A DNA stretch of 49,211 nt. Source: Chara braunii. Its lineage: Eukaryota; Streptophyta; Charophyceae; Charales; Characeae. Below, piece by piece: positions 1 to 10,469 of this stretch. Under the pieces are notes generated by a model. The model was not told the origin of the DNA and ran no database searches. It saw only the letters and a program-made list of their open reading frames with translations. A program made the position numbers and the translations under genes. Numbering within the stretch: the stretch's first letter is position 1; every line of letters starts with the position of its first letter. Where the stretch lies: contig BFEA01000104.1 in assembly GCA_003427395.1 (NCBI GenBank), positions 3,243,389-3,292,599 on the forward strand, read 5' to 3'.

Positions 1-36
1 TCTCTCTCTCTCAGAGTCTCTCTCTCTCTCTCTCAG

Positions 37-118
<82 letters not shown>
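1..118. repeat. Compound CT/CA microsatellite
   Basis: Positions 1-80 are CT repeats with two short AGAG interruptions, followed by CA repeats to 118. The window begins inside the tract, so its full length is unknown. Cysteine/valine-, serine/leucine- and histidine/threonine-rich open frames over it are artefacts of the repeat. Confidence 0.97.
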
Positions 119-125
<7 letters not shown>

Positions 126-350
126 TACCGTGAGGGCACGGGTGTGCAGCCCGTAGTTCGCTTGTTTGTGGTTCGGGAAGGATAAGGTAGTGAATATGCT
201 GTATGTATGTTTCGTCATGTTCGCTATACACAACTCGAAGAGAGTGTGTGTGTGGGGTCCTTGTTGATGCTTCAAGTTTATTCACGATGTTCATGGGACG
301 CTGGACCCAGTTTCCATCAGGTGGCGTTCCCCATCAATAGACAAGAGAAT

Positions 351-385
351 GTATGTGCGTGTGTATGTGAGTGTGTGTGTGTGTG

Positions 386-461
<76 letters not shown>

Positions 462-478
462 TGTGCGTGTGCGTGTGC

Positions 479-516
<38 letters not shown>
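351..516. repeat. Compound GT/GA microsatellite
   Basis: The tract alternates GT blocks (about 361-428), GA (429-458), GT with GC variants (459-496) and GA (497-516). Its composition resembles the reverse complement of the tract at the start of the window. Similar compound tracts recur at 30.9-31.6 kb and 32.2 kb, so this motif type is common here. Confidence 0.96.
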
Positions 517-2185
517 ACTTTGTCGCTGCTCTGCGCCAATATGTTTCCCAGCCATCCCAGCAAAACTGCCTTGCATGCTACACGAGTTGCCTGAATGTGT
601 TTTGTGCGAATACGCGCTCCATGCGAACCTGCAACCTGGTACATCCCGCCAGACATTGTGACGCCCAACCTCACGCCCAGCGCGACTTCCTGATCGGAGT
701 GGGATGAGGGCCTGAAAGTGCGAAAAAGGGGTGTGCCAAGGATTTTAGGAAAGTGGGGGTGGAGTCCCAGGTCGGAATTGAGATCTCTTGTGGCAAGTTT
801 CGGGGGTATAAGCGCAAAGAGGGTGGTCGTTGGTCGTGTTTGGCACTTCTAAATTTCGAAAGACGGAGGGTAGACCGCTTCTCGGGGCTTGTGCACAAAC
901 GGGAAGCCGCTGATGTCGTGCAGCATAAGGCAGATGGCATGCGCAGCGCAGCTCATACCAAAGATCCCCGGGTAATTTCCCACAATCTCAGTACCGACAG
1001 ATCTAAACACTCTTGCATTCTCGAACAAAATCCCAACAACATTGCCCCTGCCAACGAACTCAACTTTCAAGTCTAAAAGAGATGGGAATCACCGTCTCCT
1101 CTGGTTTCGCCTTCGTGGTTGGTCGCGTGGTTCGACCAGTTGTCGGCGCCGCTCGGCTTCGGTGCGGGTTCGCTGAGCGAATTCCGAGGCTCGATACGCC
1201 TGTTGCCGCCGACACTTTTCGCACGTTATGCGGGGCCAATAGCGGGCTATGGAATTCCACGACACCACTGTGAGTTGGTGATATGGAAGGAGGAGGTGGA
1301 ATGGAGGGAAACTGGTCGTAATGACGACGAAACCGGGGGATATGAAATACGGGGTGTTATAAGTATCCGGGTAATCGGGGCCCCTAGGATCGTTAGTTAT
1401 GGCACATTGAAAGTCCCTCACACACAATCGATCTCTTTTGTCAGACAGGGGAATTTCAAATTTCTTAAGTTCCCTCGCCGTCTGAGTTGTTCACCTTCCC
1501 AGTATTCGCGGTATTCTGGGTCCCTCAGACTCTCACGATCGGACATCCAAGAGGGAAATTCGGCAGCCATATTTGTTTAGCAAACTCGGTCCCCTGCATC
1601 CTTATATGTGGTCCAAGGTCGACTCACGCAGACGAACGCGTATGCGGCGACTCATTTTCCTCGAGGTCGCGGTCGTACATGAGCGTGCACGTGAGAAACA
1701 ACGGGTTGGTTCAACGTGTTGATCGCATTCAATATGCATGCAGATATCCTATCCCTACAGCGTCGGGTGAGATCCGATCATTACATATCATGCATGTGAC
1801 AAAAAGGAGGAAAGAAGAGAAAGGATCGTCACTTCTTATAGCACTCTTGTCGATCAAAAGTTAACGACTAAACCAAAACATCCATAATCGAGCGATTTCG
1901 ATCATATCTGCGCGCATAGCTCACGCAAGTGAGCAGTAGACAGAGTCGGAATGGACATCGCAAACCAAGATTGAAAATCCGAAAAGATCAATAATAAGGG
2001 GACTCACATTTATTCCATGCATATATACAAGATACACACGACAAGGAAAATCCGAGACGATTTACAAAAGAAGTCCAAAAAGGAGGCCGCGATAAAATCG
2101 ACCATATCCAGATCCAAAATCATACAGATGAACAGAGGAAAAGAAAGCAACAATGAAAAGAACCTTATCCCACACCCACACAACT
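517..2185. other. No recognisable gene
   Basis: Mixed-composition DNA with short overlapping open frames on both strands (the longest is 153 codons at 1119-1580 on the plus strand). None has a domain, a motif or compositional regularity that I recognise. I see no RNA gene and no clear transposon terminus. Confidence 0.5.
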
Positions 2186-2249
<64 letters not shown>

Positions 2250-2297
2250 GTCTCTTATACACATCTAGATGTGTATAAGAGACAGCTCTCTCTCTCC
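2186..2297. repeat. CT microsatellite split by adapter
   Basis: Uninterrupted CT dinucleotides run from 2186 to 2247 and resume at 2286-2297. The interruption is the transposase adapter described in the next entry. The two halves need not be adjacent in the genome. Confidence 0.93.
2248..2285. other. Nextera mate-pair junction adapter (artefact)
   Basis: This 38-bp palindrome starts with CTGTCTCTTATACACATCT and is followed by its reverse complement. It is the Illumina Nextera mate-pair circularisation junction, that is, two Tn5 mosaic ends back to back. Translations across it give the familiar contaminant peptide SYTHLDVYKRQ. It is library DNA, not genomic. The join across 2247/2286 is an in vitro ligation or an assembly mistake, so sequence left and right of it may come from different loci. 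Confidence 0.98.
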
Positions 2298-3451
2298 GCG
2301 CTCTCGATGCGGGCAGTCCGTCGCCTCGCATCAACACAGAGTTGTCACCCTGCTTGGTTCGAGTATGCAAGTCGGGTTCGCCCGTGCGCCACAGTCCGTC
2401 GTGGGCCCCCACGTCAACGCCGCATACCCGACACCCGCTCGTCGGATCGCCCAACTCTCGCACTCACTCACCTTCCAAACTTGCTCGTTAGCCGACCCTC
2501 ACTGATCACGCTAACCTCGAAATTCTTAGAGAGCAAACTAATCGCGCTTGCGGAATTTATAACATGCATGCCTGCGCGAAAGGTACGGGATTAAGCCTAG
2601 GTGGACAAGAGGTGAAAAGAGGAAGTGCCTATGTCTGCATGGTCAAGCCGCGACGTGGGGGTCGTAGCGACACTCCACGCATTGATCTGGTCATGCACGC
2701 GCTCCGACCAATTAGAACAGAGTATGCGAGGCGAGAAAGAAGAAGAAGAAGGGGGCAAGCACAAGGAAATCAAGAAAGAAGAAAGATAGAGTTACAATCG
2801 CGCCCGCCAACTTGAAAAAGGACAGTTGCACAAGCTTAAGGGAGCAATCCAATCAGAGCCCGATTCCCAGCGCAGCAAGATGCGTGCAAGCGTGAGGCAA
2901 CAAAATTACGCGTTCCTAAATTCCTAGCCTAAGTCCTAATTGCAAAAGGAAATTCCAAAAAAGAGAAAAACAATTCCGCGATCCCATGGGGGCTCGATGT
3001 CAGTTGAAAATTCAACAACGATATTCCCGCGCGATGATCACGCCAAAAATCCCCAGTGCTCACAACCGAACAAGAAAGAAGCTATGGTACAATTAGTTCT
3101 CGCGCTCGTCAAGGCGCGGCTACCCAATCGTTGGTACGGGATTTTTCCGACACCGATCAGACAACTTCCAACAGAAAACGAAAAGAAACGAGGACGTCCA
3201 TGCAATTTGCCGCCGGACCCATCTTCCCGCAACTCACCCATCTGACCCGTCTCATTTCCCTAGGTAGCCTTGCGCAGAAAGTCGCGAGATTACAGAAAAT
3301 GGTTCATCACATTGGTGACGCCCAGGGGGGTTCAATCTTGAGCAAGCTCCCGCTTGCTCACACACTTCATGCGTCGATCGACGCGGGGCTCGCACGTGCC
3401 ACTTACCGTAAGATTTGAGTGTGGAAGTCATCCGATGTGGCATACATGGGC
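2298..3451. other. No recognisable gene
   Basis: Nothing in this stretch resembles a known family. Short overlapping frames on both strands carry Arg/Ser-rich translations without motifs. The start of the stretch is separated from the left side by the adapter, so its genomic neighbour is uncertain. Confidence 0.45.
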
Positions 3452-5499
3452 TCAATCCAAAATGTTGTCGAGGAACGGCGATCTTATTACGGGTGGGGGA
3501 GGTGGTGGATAGACTTGGGGGAGAGGAGGCATGAAACGATAAATTTCCTCGTCGCTGGAGGGGAGTGGGACGTAATGAATGGACCGGTGGATGCGAGGGA
3601 AGCAAGGGTGTCGTCCTTGATGCGGGAGGGAGGCGAGGTAGTCAGGGTAGAGGGTGCAAAGGGTGCGGCGGATGGCAGCGCGGAAGTCGTCATATTCTTT
3701 GCACGAAGGGATCGTGCCTGCAACGATGCAGTAGACCTCTATATGATTATACTCCCGCCAATCCGTGTTAAAGAGGAGAACGTAGAGGGGGAAGGAAGTA
3801 ACGAGGGAGCGAGTAGTAGCATGCGGGAAGAGGGTAACCAGAAGGCGGGTGGCGTAGCGATGATAGAAGAGGGAGAGGGGAAATGGCTGCCATGTATCAG
3901 GGAACGGGGGCCAACCTGGGAGCTGTTGGATGGTGAGGAAGTCACGGGGACGACGGGATAACGACCGGGGACGAAGCCCGTGCGCCCGCATCTCGACGTA
4001 AACGAAGGGCTGTGGGTCGAACTGGGGAGGATTGGGAGGGTGATTGACTTTTTCAGCGGCGCCGGCTTCTTGATCCCTCCGCGGTGGCGTTTCCATCTCG
4101 TTCGTCCTCCTCCTGCGGCGGTTCTGGATTGCGCGTCGGATCGTCCTGCAACAGTTGCAGTGGCCCTCTTGATTCTTCAATCGGCCGCTTTTCTTCCCCT
4201 GCTGCCCATCTCCTCTGCGCCACAACCTCTCTTTCTTCCCGGCTCAGCTCGTTGGGTCCGCTCGACTCCCCCGCTCCACCTTTTTCTTCCTTTAATTCCG
4301 CTTGGCAATGCCCTGAATCCTCTTCCGACTCGACATCCTTCGATCCTTGGTAATTAGGGTCGGATTCCCGATCTTCTTCCTCGGCCGATGCTTCTTCTTC
4401 GTCGTCCTCCTCCTCGTCTTCACTCGTCTCTCCTGCGAGAGTGCGCCGGATGAGCGGGTCCCACGTGGAAAGATCGGTGACGTCGACGTGTAGATACGCA
4501 CCCGTCGAGGGTACGCAATAGCTCCCCTCCTCCAGTTCCGTACAGGTGGACCAAAGAAGATGCCGTTCGAGGGTCCGAGCAACATGGCTGTCCCTGGTCA
4601 CTCGTCGCAATGCGAGAGGATCTCCAACGACAGATCGTCCAACACTTGAGTTAGAAACACCAACAGCTCGTCCGTAATGGAGCCTAGATGGTCGTTGCGC
4701 ACTTCTCCAAACACAATCCCCAAAAAATCTCCCTCCGTGTCTGTTCTCCACCCTTGGATGAGCAGCAATTCCACCTCGTCGTCCGGGATCTCGTCCTCCA
4801 CACTCCTGTCCGCGGGTTCCGCCCAATCGAAGGCGACCCAGAGGAGGCAGAAATTGAGCGCCACGTAGGTTTGCCACCAGTGTGTCCACTTGACCGCGTC
4901 TAGAATCGGCACATCCAATGGCTTGATCGTGAAAGAGAGGGACGCTTCCGCAGCGGATTGCCAAAACGAGGGGTTGTCAGAGGCGAGACTGAAGGTAGAG
5001 AGGCGATGGCGGTTCATTGAGGCCGAGCAAAGGGACGAAGCACAGAAAGGGTGACCTCTGGCGTAGCGGAGGAGACCCCAAGCTGGAGATCGATGTCGTT
5101 CGTGGTTACGACTCGGACACGATCGTGCGGTCGGGCCAATAGTCGCACCCACTTAGTCATGAGGCGTGCTGCTCAGTCCTGCAGCTGTCGGAGGACGGTG
5201 GTGTGTTGTGATGGGTGCAATGTTGTGGTGTCGCCTGTGAAGACGACAACGACCGACACGCGGCTCTCGCCGGGTGGGGACAAGCGCAAGAAGGCTGACA
5301 ACTCGACCAGCACTCGGGCCACCCCAAACTGGTCGAACTGGAAATCTGCCGCCGCGTGGATGGCCGTCGTACTGAAGAAGGCCGCGAATCGGAAAAGATC
5401 TGGACTCAACTGAGGATGCCGTACTTGCCGGATCACGGAGAAGGCTCCCCCAGGTACCATTAGTCGTTCGCTGATCACCTGCTCCGTCGAAAAGCTCAT
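3452..5499 (-). pseudogene. Decayed extra ORF downstream of pol remnant
   Basis: On the minus strand a probable start at 5499 (MSFSTEQVISERLM...) opens a frame to 5173. The reading then continues in other frames: 5152-4598, about 4590-4053, and about 4080 to the stop at 3452. At least three frameshifts would be needed for one product of roughly 680 residues. The parts look protein-like: a hydrophobic/aromatic segment with WTHWWQTYVALNFCLLW near 4870, an acidic Glu/Asp/Ser-rich tract near 4420-4300, a conserved-looking block with DWREYNHIEVYCIVAGTIP near 3740, and a proline-rich tail near 3490. I recall similar multi-copy predicted proteins from Chara but know no function. It sits 50 bp downstream of an integrase C-terminal remnant, the position of third ORFs in some plant Ty3/gypsy elements. 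That makes a retroelement accessory ORF the most likely reading. A captured host gene is the alternative. Confidence 0.55.
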
Positions 5500-5548
5500 G
5501 GCGATGGAGGCGGGGTCGAAGACGATGGTTGAGAGAGAAAGGAGGACT

Positions 5549-5836
5549 CTAGAGAGTCGTCATCCTCGTCGTGGCCGAGGGACGATGCGGATGATGGTGG
5601 AGAAAGGGAAGAGGGGAGAGGACGAAGGTAGGACATGTGTCGAACGATCGGACGAGCCGATCGACTCCCCGACACCTCCGGCGTGAGCCGACACCTTCGA
5701 CGCGAGCCGCACCGTGTTCAGCCCACTGGGACCAAGCTCGACTATGCAAAATCGCCCGAAGAATCGTGGCGCTAACTTGCCTTGGTGAGCACATTCCCTC
5801 ACCTGCACGATGTCCCCCAATTTATATTGGGGTCGA
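5549..5836 (-). pseudogene. Ty3/gypsy integrase C-terminal remnant
   Basis: Minus-strand translation gives YKLGDIVQVRECAHQG followed by KLAPRFFGRFCIVELGPSG. The pattern of KxGD, then KLxPRxxGPF-like, then IVE, matches the end of Ty3/gypsy integrases (GPY/F module), where the motif closes the polyprotein. The expected P of GPF is R here. Upstream on the same strand there is a stop near 5880. No catalytic DDE core, RNase H or reverse transcriptase is recognisable, so the rest of pol is deleted or lies elsewhere. After the motif the frame runs through a serine/proline-rich tail to a stop at 5549-5560. It abuts the extra ORF at 5499, and together they form a truncated minus-strand element tail. 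Confidence 0.62.
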
Positions 5837-6064
5837 GGCCCAGCATTCCCATTTCGGGCCTCGTAGCTCCGGACCTATCTACCGTGGGCCATTTCCATCA
5901 TACGCTGTCTTTTTCAGGCCAGTCGGGGGAGGGCTTTTTCCATCAGCTCTAGGTGGCGTTGGGCCTTATCCTTAATCGTCGCCCTGGAGTTCCGTCGCGG
6001 AAGGGCCATCTCATCATTTCGCGGAATTATGTGCGCCTTAGCAAGCGCACTAGGAATTTAGGAC

Positions 6065-7065
6065 CACTCCGCCTGACGATCCCGGCCGTCACGTGCCAAA
6101 TCCCCCATAGCGGTCGTCACCCCGCCGACTTAGCCTCGGCACGACCCTACTCGGATCCCACAGTACATCGGGCGATCCAGCATACCAAGCGTCCAGACTA
6201 CAGCCAGCTTATCGGGACTTTTCGAGAAGAGAAAAGGCGCGCAAGGTCGGGAGAGAGAGATGGAAAACGGTTACAGAGAGAGGAGCGTGAGCGCGAAGAG
6301 GAGAGTGTTGAAGGCAGCGTGGGAAGCCGGGATGGGAGGCTCGCATGCATGGCGCCGACGCGGAGGCAAAAAGGGAACCAAAACACTCCGCGTCGGCGCC
6401 ATGCATGCGAGCCTTCCCTCCCCGCTTCCCACGCTGCCTTCAACACTCTCCTCTTCACGCTCACGCTCCTCTCTCTGTAACCGTTTTCTATCTCTCTCTC
6501 CCGACCTTGCGCGCCTTTTCTCTTCTTCTTGATCGTCTGAATCTTGGTCCTGTTTCACGCTATTCTTCTCGCTCTTCTTCTTCCCTCTCTGATCTTCGCG
6601 TCAAAATACCCTGTCGACCCCCTTTCATTTCCCTCAGTCAAGGAGACGCCGTGTAAGAAAAAAATTCCTGATACACGACGATTCTGATTGGCTGCAGCTG
6701 GGATCTGAAGGATCAACATGGCTTTCGTCGGGCAATCCCTGAACCCTCCTCTACTCCTCCCTGTCTCAGTCCTAACCCTTCCTAGCATCTATCTTCTTTT
6801 CCACAACTATAAATTCCGCAAGCGCTCCCGAAAATCTCTCTCGACTCATCTGCCCACTTCCGGGAAGCCGTGGCTAGATGGTATGAATGAAGGTGCGAAT
6901 CGAAAAGTCCCGACAAGCTGGCTGTAGTCTGGACGCTCGGTATGCTGGATCGCCCGACGGACTGTGGGATCCGAGTAGGCTCGTGCCGAGGCTAAGTCGG
7001 CGGGGTGACGACCGCTATGGGGGATTTGGCTCGTGACGGCCGGGATCCTCAGGCCGAGTGAGATG
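6065..7065. mobile_element. Large fold-back (inverted-repeat) element
   Basis: The left arm (about 6065-6362) reappears inverted in two pieces. 6229-6362 pairs with 6390-6526, with about five mismatches in 139 bp and a loop of about 27 bp. 6065-6226 pairs with 6899-7065 at roughly 95% identity. The right arm is interrupted by about 372 bp (6527-6898) that has no partner on the left. Every open frame crossing the arms appears twice as mirror copies, so none is evidence of a gene. This could be a fold-back or MITE-like transposon with an internal insertion, or an inverted assembly artefact. The few-percent divergence between arms favours a real, somewhat old element. Confidence 0.75.
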
Positions 7066-7263
7066 TTCGAGGTTCGAGTCGGAAGTGAGTGAGTGTATGG
7101 CCTGGGGCTACGGTGAAATCTTATGGCATAAGTATTTCCTTTTCTGTTGTCCTCAAATTTGTATCTCCAAGTGTGAATTCCGATCACTCAGCTTTTAAGC
7201 CGAAATTTTTCCTGGACAAGCTTGTCTGACATTCTGTGGTTTCTTTCCTCCTGGTCTGCGTCC

Positions 7264-7311
<48 letters not shown>

Positions 7312-8356
7312 ACACTATATCGTAATTGATGAATTATGGTAACCCTTACTTCTCTCGTTCATTATGTACATGCGGTGAGTCGTGTCAAAGAGTTGTTATG
7401 GCATGATTGCATGGTTGATCGATTGGATGATCTGATTGCTTGGAGTGATGTATGATTAAGATCTGTTTAAGAGCTTATCTTCACTGCCATGTGGACTAAC
7501 AACCCCAACCCGACCGGGTGCTAACTTCCCGTGCCCCCGCCGCGCCCCTTCCCGTACAACGAGGAAAGGATACGTGTATACGAGTGAGACGTACGAGAAG
7601 TCGTCGCCAAGATCGTAGGGCGTTATTTATTTCCTCCCGAAACTCGGTGGTCTGGATTTGTCGGTGCGGGCTTTGTTATCATCGATACGCACTTCCCGCC
7701 ATATTCGTTGTTGCTGCCCTTTAACGAACTAATTGTCGTACCGTGGATGGCAGTGGAACCTCATTGACCTAATACACTGTGCAGTGATTGCCGCCGCTTC
7801 GAACGCTATCAGGCCAAGGGATTCCACTACCGCACACGTGGCGAGGATGAGCACAAGGAAAGAGTCACTCGATTGAGACCCTCCACGTCGGATTTGGAAT
7901 TGTGCTGCGAACGCCGACGGGACCTCATCCGCAAACGGGATACGACGTGTGTATTTGCCCCTTTTCACTCGAAACGTAGAGCGATGGCTCGCTGGGAAAG
8001 TTCAACGATACTTTTTGGATTGAATTTTCCATAGGTGCGAGTCTCGCGCGCGCCTTTTTCTCCCAACAAGACCGCGCGGCGACGGACCTTCGTCTTGCTC
8101 CAGTCGGACCAACACGGGGGATTTCAGTTCTGTCTGTGTCCCCGCACTCAATTTTCCAAAAATCCTTGGCACACCCCATCTTTGTTGTCTTTCCCGGGCC
8201 CATTTCTGCAAACCAAAACACTCCGACCGAAAGATAGCACAGGGCGTGAGGTTGAGCGTCACATATAGTGTTTGTGATAGTACCATGCGTCAGTCCAAGG
8301 GGATGTGTGTCCAGTCGTGCGCCAATCTAACGGCCTGCCGGTGTCCATGCGCAAGG
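7066..8356. other. No recognisable gene
   Basis: I see no coding or RNA gene. The only distinctive sequence is the CT microsatellite at 7266-7307. Open frames at 7518-7724 and 8035-8268 are short and have no recognisable motif. Confidence 0.5.
7266..7307. repeat. CT microsatellite
   Basis: About 20 uninterrupted CT units. Confidence 0.96.
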
Positions 8357-8441
8357 CTGCGGGGTTTTGAACCTACAACCTTATACCACAACGCGCATTT
8401 CCAACCGATGCTCTAACCACTGAGCTACATCAACTGGACCC
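8357..8441 (-). mobile_element. tRNA-derived SINE-like head or tRNA pseudogene
   Basis: The minus strand carries GTAGCTCAGTGGTTAGAGCA, a near-ideal RNA polymerase III A box and tRNA D-arm. About 35 nt later comes GGTTCAAAACCCC, a B-box/T-arm-like motif. The D-stem GCTC/GAGC is intact, but the anticodon stem and T-stem do not pair well and the acceptor ends do not match. It is therefore not a functional tRNA. The spacing of the two boxes suits internal pol III promotion, as in tRNA-derived SINEs. The body, if any, would extend toward lower coordinates, and I cannot define its end. Confidence 0.6.
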
Positions 8442-8626
8442 TATCCTACCTCATTATTGAGTACTCAGGAATATCACCATGCTATTTCAGAGGGTGACTT
8501 GGACCAGACAGTAGTTCTAGGCACCGGGGCTAGGCAAGGCCAAGCGCGAAGCCTTGAGGCCAGATGCCATTTCGCAGAGGAATAACGGGTTGGGCCTCAT
8601 ATGAGGATCGTCAACAGCCCGGGGCA

Positions 8627-8714
8627 AGGTCCCACTTGCACGGATTACGAGAAACTGGCTGTTGATCTTTGCTATTCTACGGTCAATATCGCTTAATCCG
8701 TGGAAGTGGGACCT
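8627..8714. repeat. 88-bp hairpin with 21-bp arms
   Basis: AGGTCCCACTTGCACGGATTA (8627-8647) pairs with its reverse complement at 8694-8714 with one mismatch. The central loop is 46 bp. A second overlapping pair, TCAACAGCC at 8611-8619 with GGCTGTTGA at 8657-8665, offers an alternative fold. The size is compatible with a small MITE or a microRNA-like precursor. Nothing indicates expression. Confidence 0.7.
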
Positions 8715-9065
8715 CGCTCCACTAGTCTACTCTCTATTCCACATGGGCGTTGACAGATTGGTAGACCAGATACATTTTGAAGATCCAACAGTTTGAACGT
8801 ATACAGACTCGGACCAGAATGAGGTTCAGACACATTTGGAGAGTTGGTGGAGTGGAGCGAGGCCTAGAGTGTCCGCTAAGAAGAGTAGAGCATTAGAAGA
8901 GAGATAAGTAGCAAAGAGGATTCGACTTATCGCCTGAATCGTGATGTGTTCGTGGATAGGCGCAGAAGATCACGACCGATCCGCTTTTCTGCATCTCCAC
9001 ATAAAATGCATCCAGATTCAGGAGCTTAATGGACCTCGCCCTAAACAAGGGTTACAACAATTATA

Positions 9066-9152
9066 AAGGCATTAGGGTAGAGATAGGGATCTCGACAGTC
9101 ACGAAGGCATTAGGGAAGAGATAGGGATCTCGAAAGTCACGAAGGCCTAAGG
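9066..9152. repeat. 38-bp tandem repeat
   Basis: A unit beginning AAGGCATTAGGG and containing AGATAGGGATCTCGA occurs at 9066-9103 and 9104-9141, with two or three differences. A third start (AAGGCCTAAGG) lies at 9142. Confidence 0.9.
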
Positions 9153-9449
9153 GGTGGACCCCACTGGCCGGCGGCTGGAAATTGGTGTTGGTCACAGAAG
9201 ACGGCCGACCGTGGTTGGAAAAAACTTGACGCATTTTGAAGGGACCCCACCGCAGACTGATAGTTTCGGCACTGGAAAAGGCATGACATACTCGAATAGG
9301 AAACCGCCGAAGGGTGTTTCTCGAAAAGGCAAGTCGGGCCGGTGCTGTGGACCATGGCCTGGTACCGCACTGCTCCATGACAAGTCTGTGTGTGGTCGTG
9401 CGCGACCCGGTGTGACGGGTTCCGCATAAGTGCCATACGTTGCTGTGTG

Positions 9450-9471
9450 GCCTGAGCGGGTCCGCTCAGGC
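9450..9471. repeat. 22-bp perfect hairpin
   Basis: GCCTGAGCGG and CCGCTCAGGC flank a GT dinucleotide, giving a GC-rich 10-bp stem. No neighbouring gene suggests a terminator role. Confidence 0.8.
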
Positions 9472-9841
9472 AACGGGAAATTACCGTTGGGGGCGTGGGT
9501 GGATGTCCCTCCCTACCGTTGGTGGGACGTTCCGTCTGAACCATTGGTAGCTGGAGTGCACTGAGCAAAGGAGCACTGACGGGGAGCCATCGCCAGGGAC
9601 GAAGGAGGACGGTTTGGTGAGTCGCACGAGTTCGTGAAGGTTGTGTGGTCGACAGGGCCAGAACAGGCGGTGTAGAGGGGTGATGACGTCGTCGTCACGG
9701 TAACGGAATCACCATGGATCCATCGGGTATGGCTGCTTCGAAGAAGGAGTGGGAGGACCTCATGTCCGCGACGTTCGTGAATTTGGGGGACCATGGACTC
9801 CACAGACCGGCGGGCCCTTGGGAATACCGTGCGACACCACG

Positions 9842-10001
9842 GTGTCAAGCGCATCGGCCCCCGCGCGAGCGAGGGCCCTCCCGACCACGTCATGCAGGAG
9901 AAACTTAGGCTTTCAACTTTTTAGAGACAACTCGGGGACGACACGCTAACCCACGTCGACCCTTCACTGCTCCGACCGAGTGCGCCAGCTGTACATCCCG
10001 T
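9842..10001 (-). mobile_element. Older inverted LTR, left part (target of big insertion)
   Basis: This flank aligns with the reverse complement of the last 140 bp or so of the 8-kb LTR. Shared blocks include TGTC-GCGCATCGG at the terminus, a CCACGTCATGCAGGAG-like block, and GCTCCGACCGAGTGCGCCAG just before the insertion point. The alignment resumes at 45941 in the other flank. The sequence is therefore a diverged, minus-strand member of the same LTR family, split by the insertion of the element at 10002-45940. Its identity with the younger LTR is moderate, so it is an older copy. Confidence 0.68.
9998..10001. repeat. Target-site duplication, left copy (CCGT)
   Basis: CCGT directly precedes the TGTCGG terminus. 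The same four bases (45941-45944) directly follow the CCGACA terminus of the far repeat. Four bases is within the usual range for LTR retrotransposons. A chance match would be about 1 in 256, but continuity of the surrounding older LTR supports it. Confidence 0.68.
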
Positions 10002-10008
10002 TGTCGGT

Positions 10009-10034
10009 GCGAATACCCTGACAAGGGTATCCGC
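10009..10034. repeat. Subterminal palindrome of 5' LTR
   Basis: GCGAATACCCT pairs with AGGGTATCCGC (one mismatch) around a GACA loop. It starts seven bases inside the LTR. The same motif is at 37880-37905. An inverted relative forms the end of the 1.17-kb repeats (21431-21456 and 35487-35512). Confidence 0.8.
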
Positions 10035-10469
10035 CCTTGTTTTTGCAAGTGACATGAAATAAGTTTAAAAATCTAAATGTACCGCGCGAGTCGCGGCTAA
10101 GTTTGTTGGGTTGCAGTAGTAGGAGGGTTGACCAGAGTAGAGCATGAGTGGGCGCGCAGTCTTAAGGCGCGCGTGTGAATGATATGTTTGATTAAGCAGC
10201 TGGCTCAGTGACCGGTCAGACTTTGGTTGCCATTAGGAATATAAGCTTTGGTTCTATTTGGGACGGTTGGCCCTTGCTAGGCCGACGTACGGAGTGGGGT
10301 GCAAGGCGACCGCGACACAGAGAGGGCAAGCCAGTGCGAGTGCCTAGCAACAGCGTGCGTAGTTAGAAGAGGGAATGAGGGTCGGGCTAATTCTCCCAGG
10401 CCGGGGACTGTGTGACACCACTTCGTATAGGATCCGGCATGGGCTGGTACCAGGCTTGGGCATAACCCT

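Larger units (their letters stand above)
8715..9841. other. No recognisable gene; short repeats
   Basis: Overlapping open frames on both strands (for example 9137-9568 and 9513-9893, minus) have no motif I can assign. The stretch contains the 38-bp tandem repeat and the 22-bp palindrome listed separately. Confidence 0.45.

Noticed and set aside
207-707. 166-codon open frame on the plus strand
   Set aside because: Most of it is Cys-Val and Glu-Arg repeats from the GT/GA microsatellite.
6260-6558. Mirror-image open frames in the fold-back arms
   Set aside because: The same peptide appears on both strands because the arms are inverted copies. There is no independent coding evidence.
8357-8441. 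Functional tRNA gene
   Set aside because: The anticodon and T stems do not pair and there is no matching acceptor stem, so I call it SINE-like or a pseudogene.
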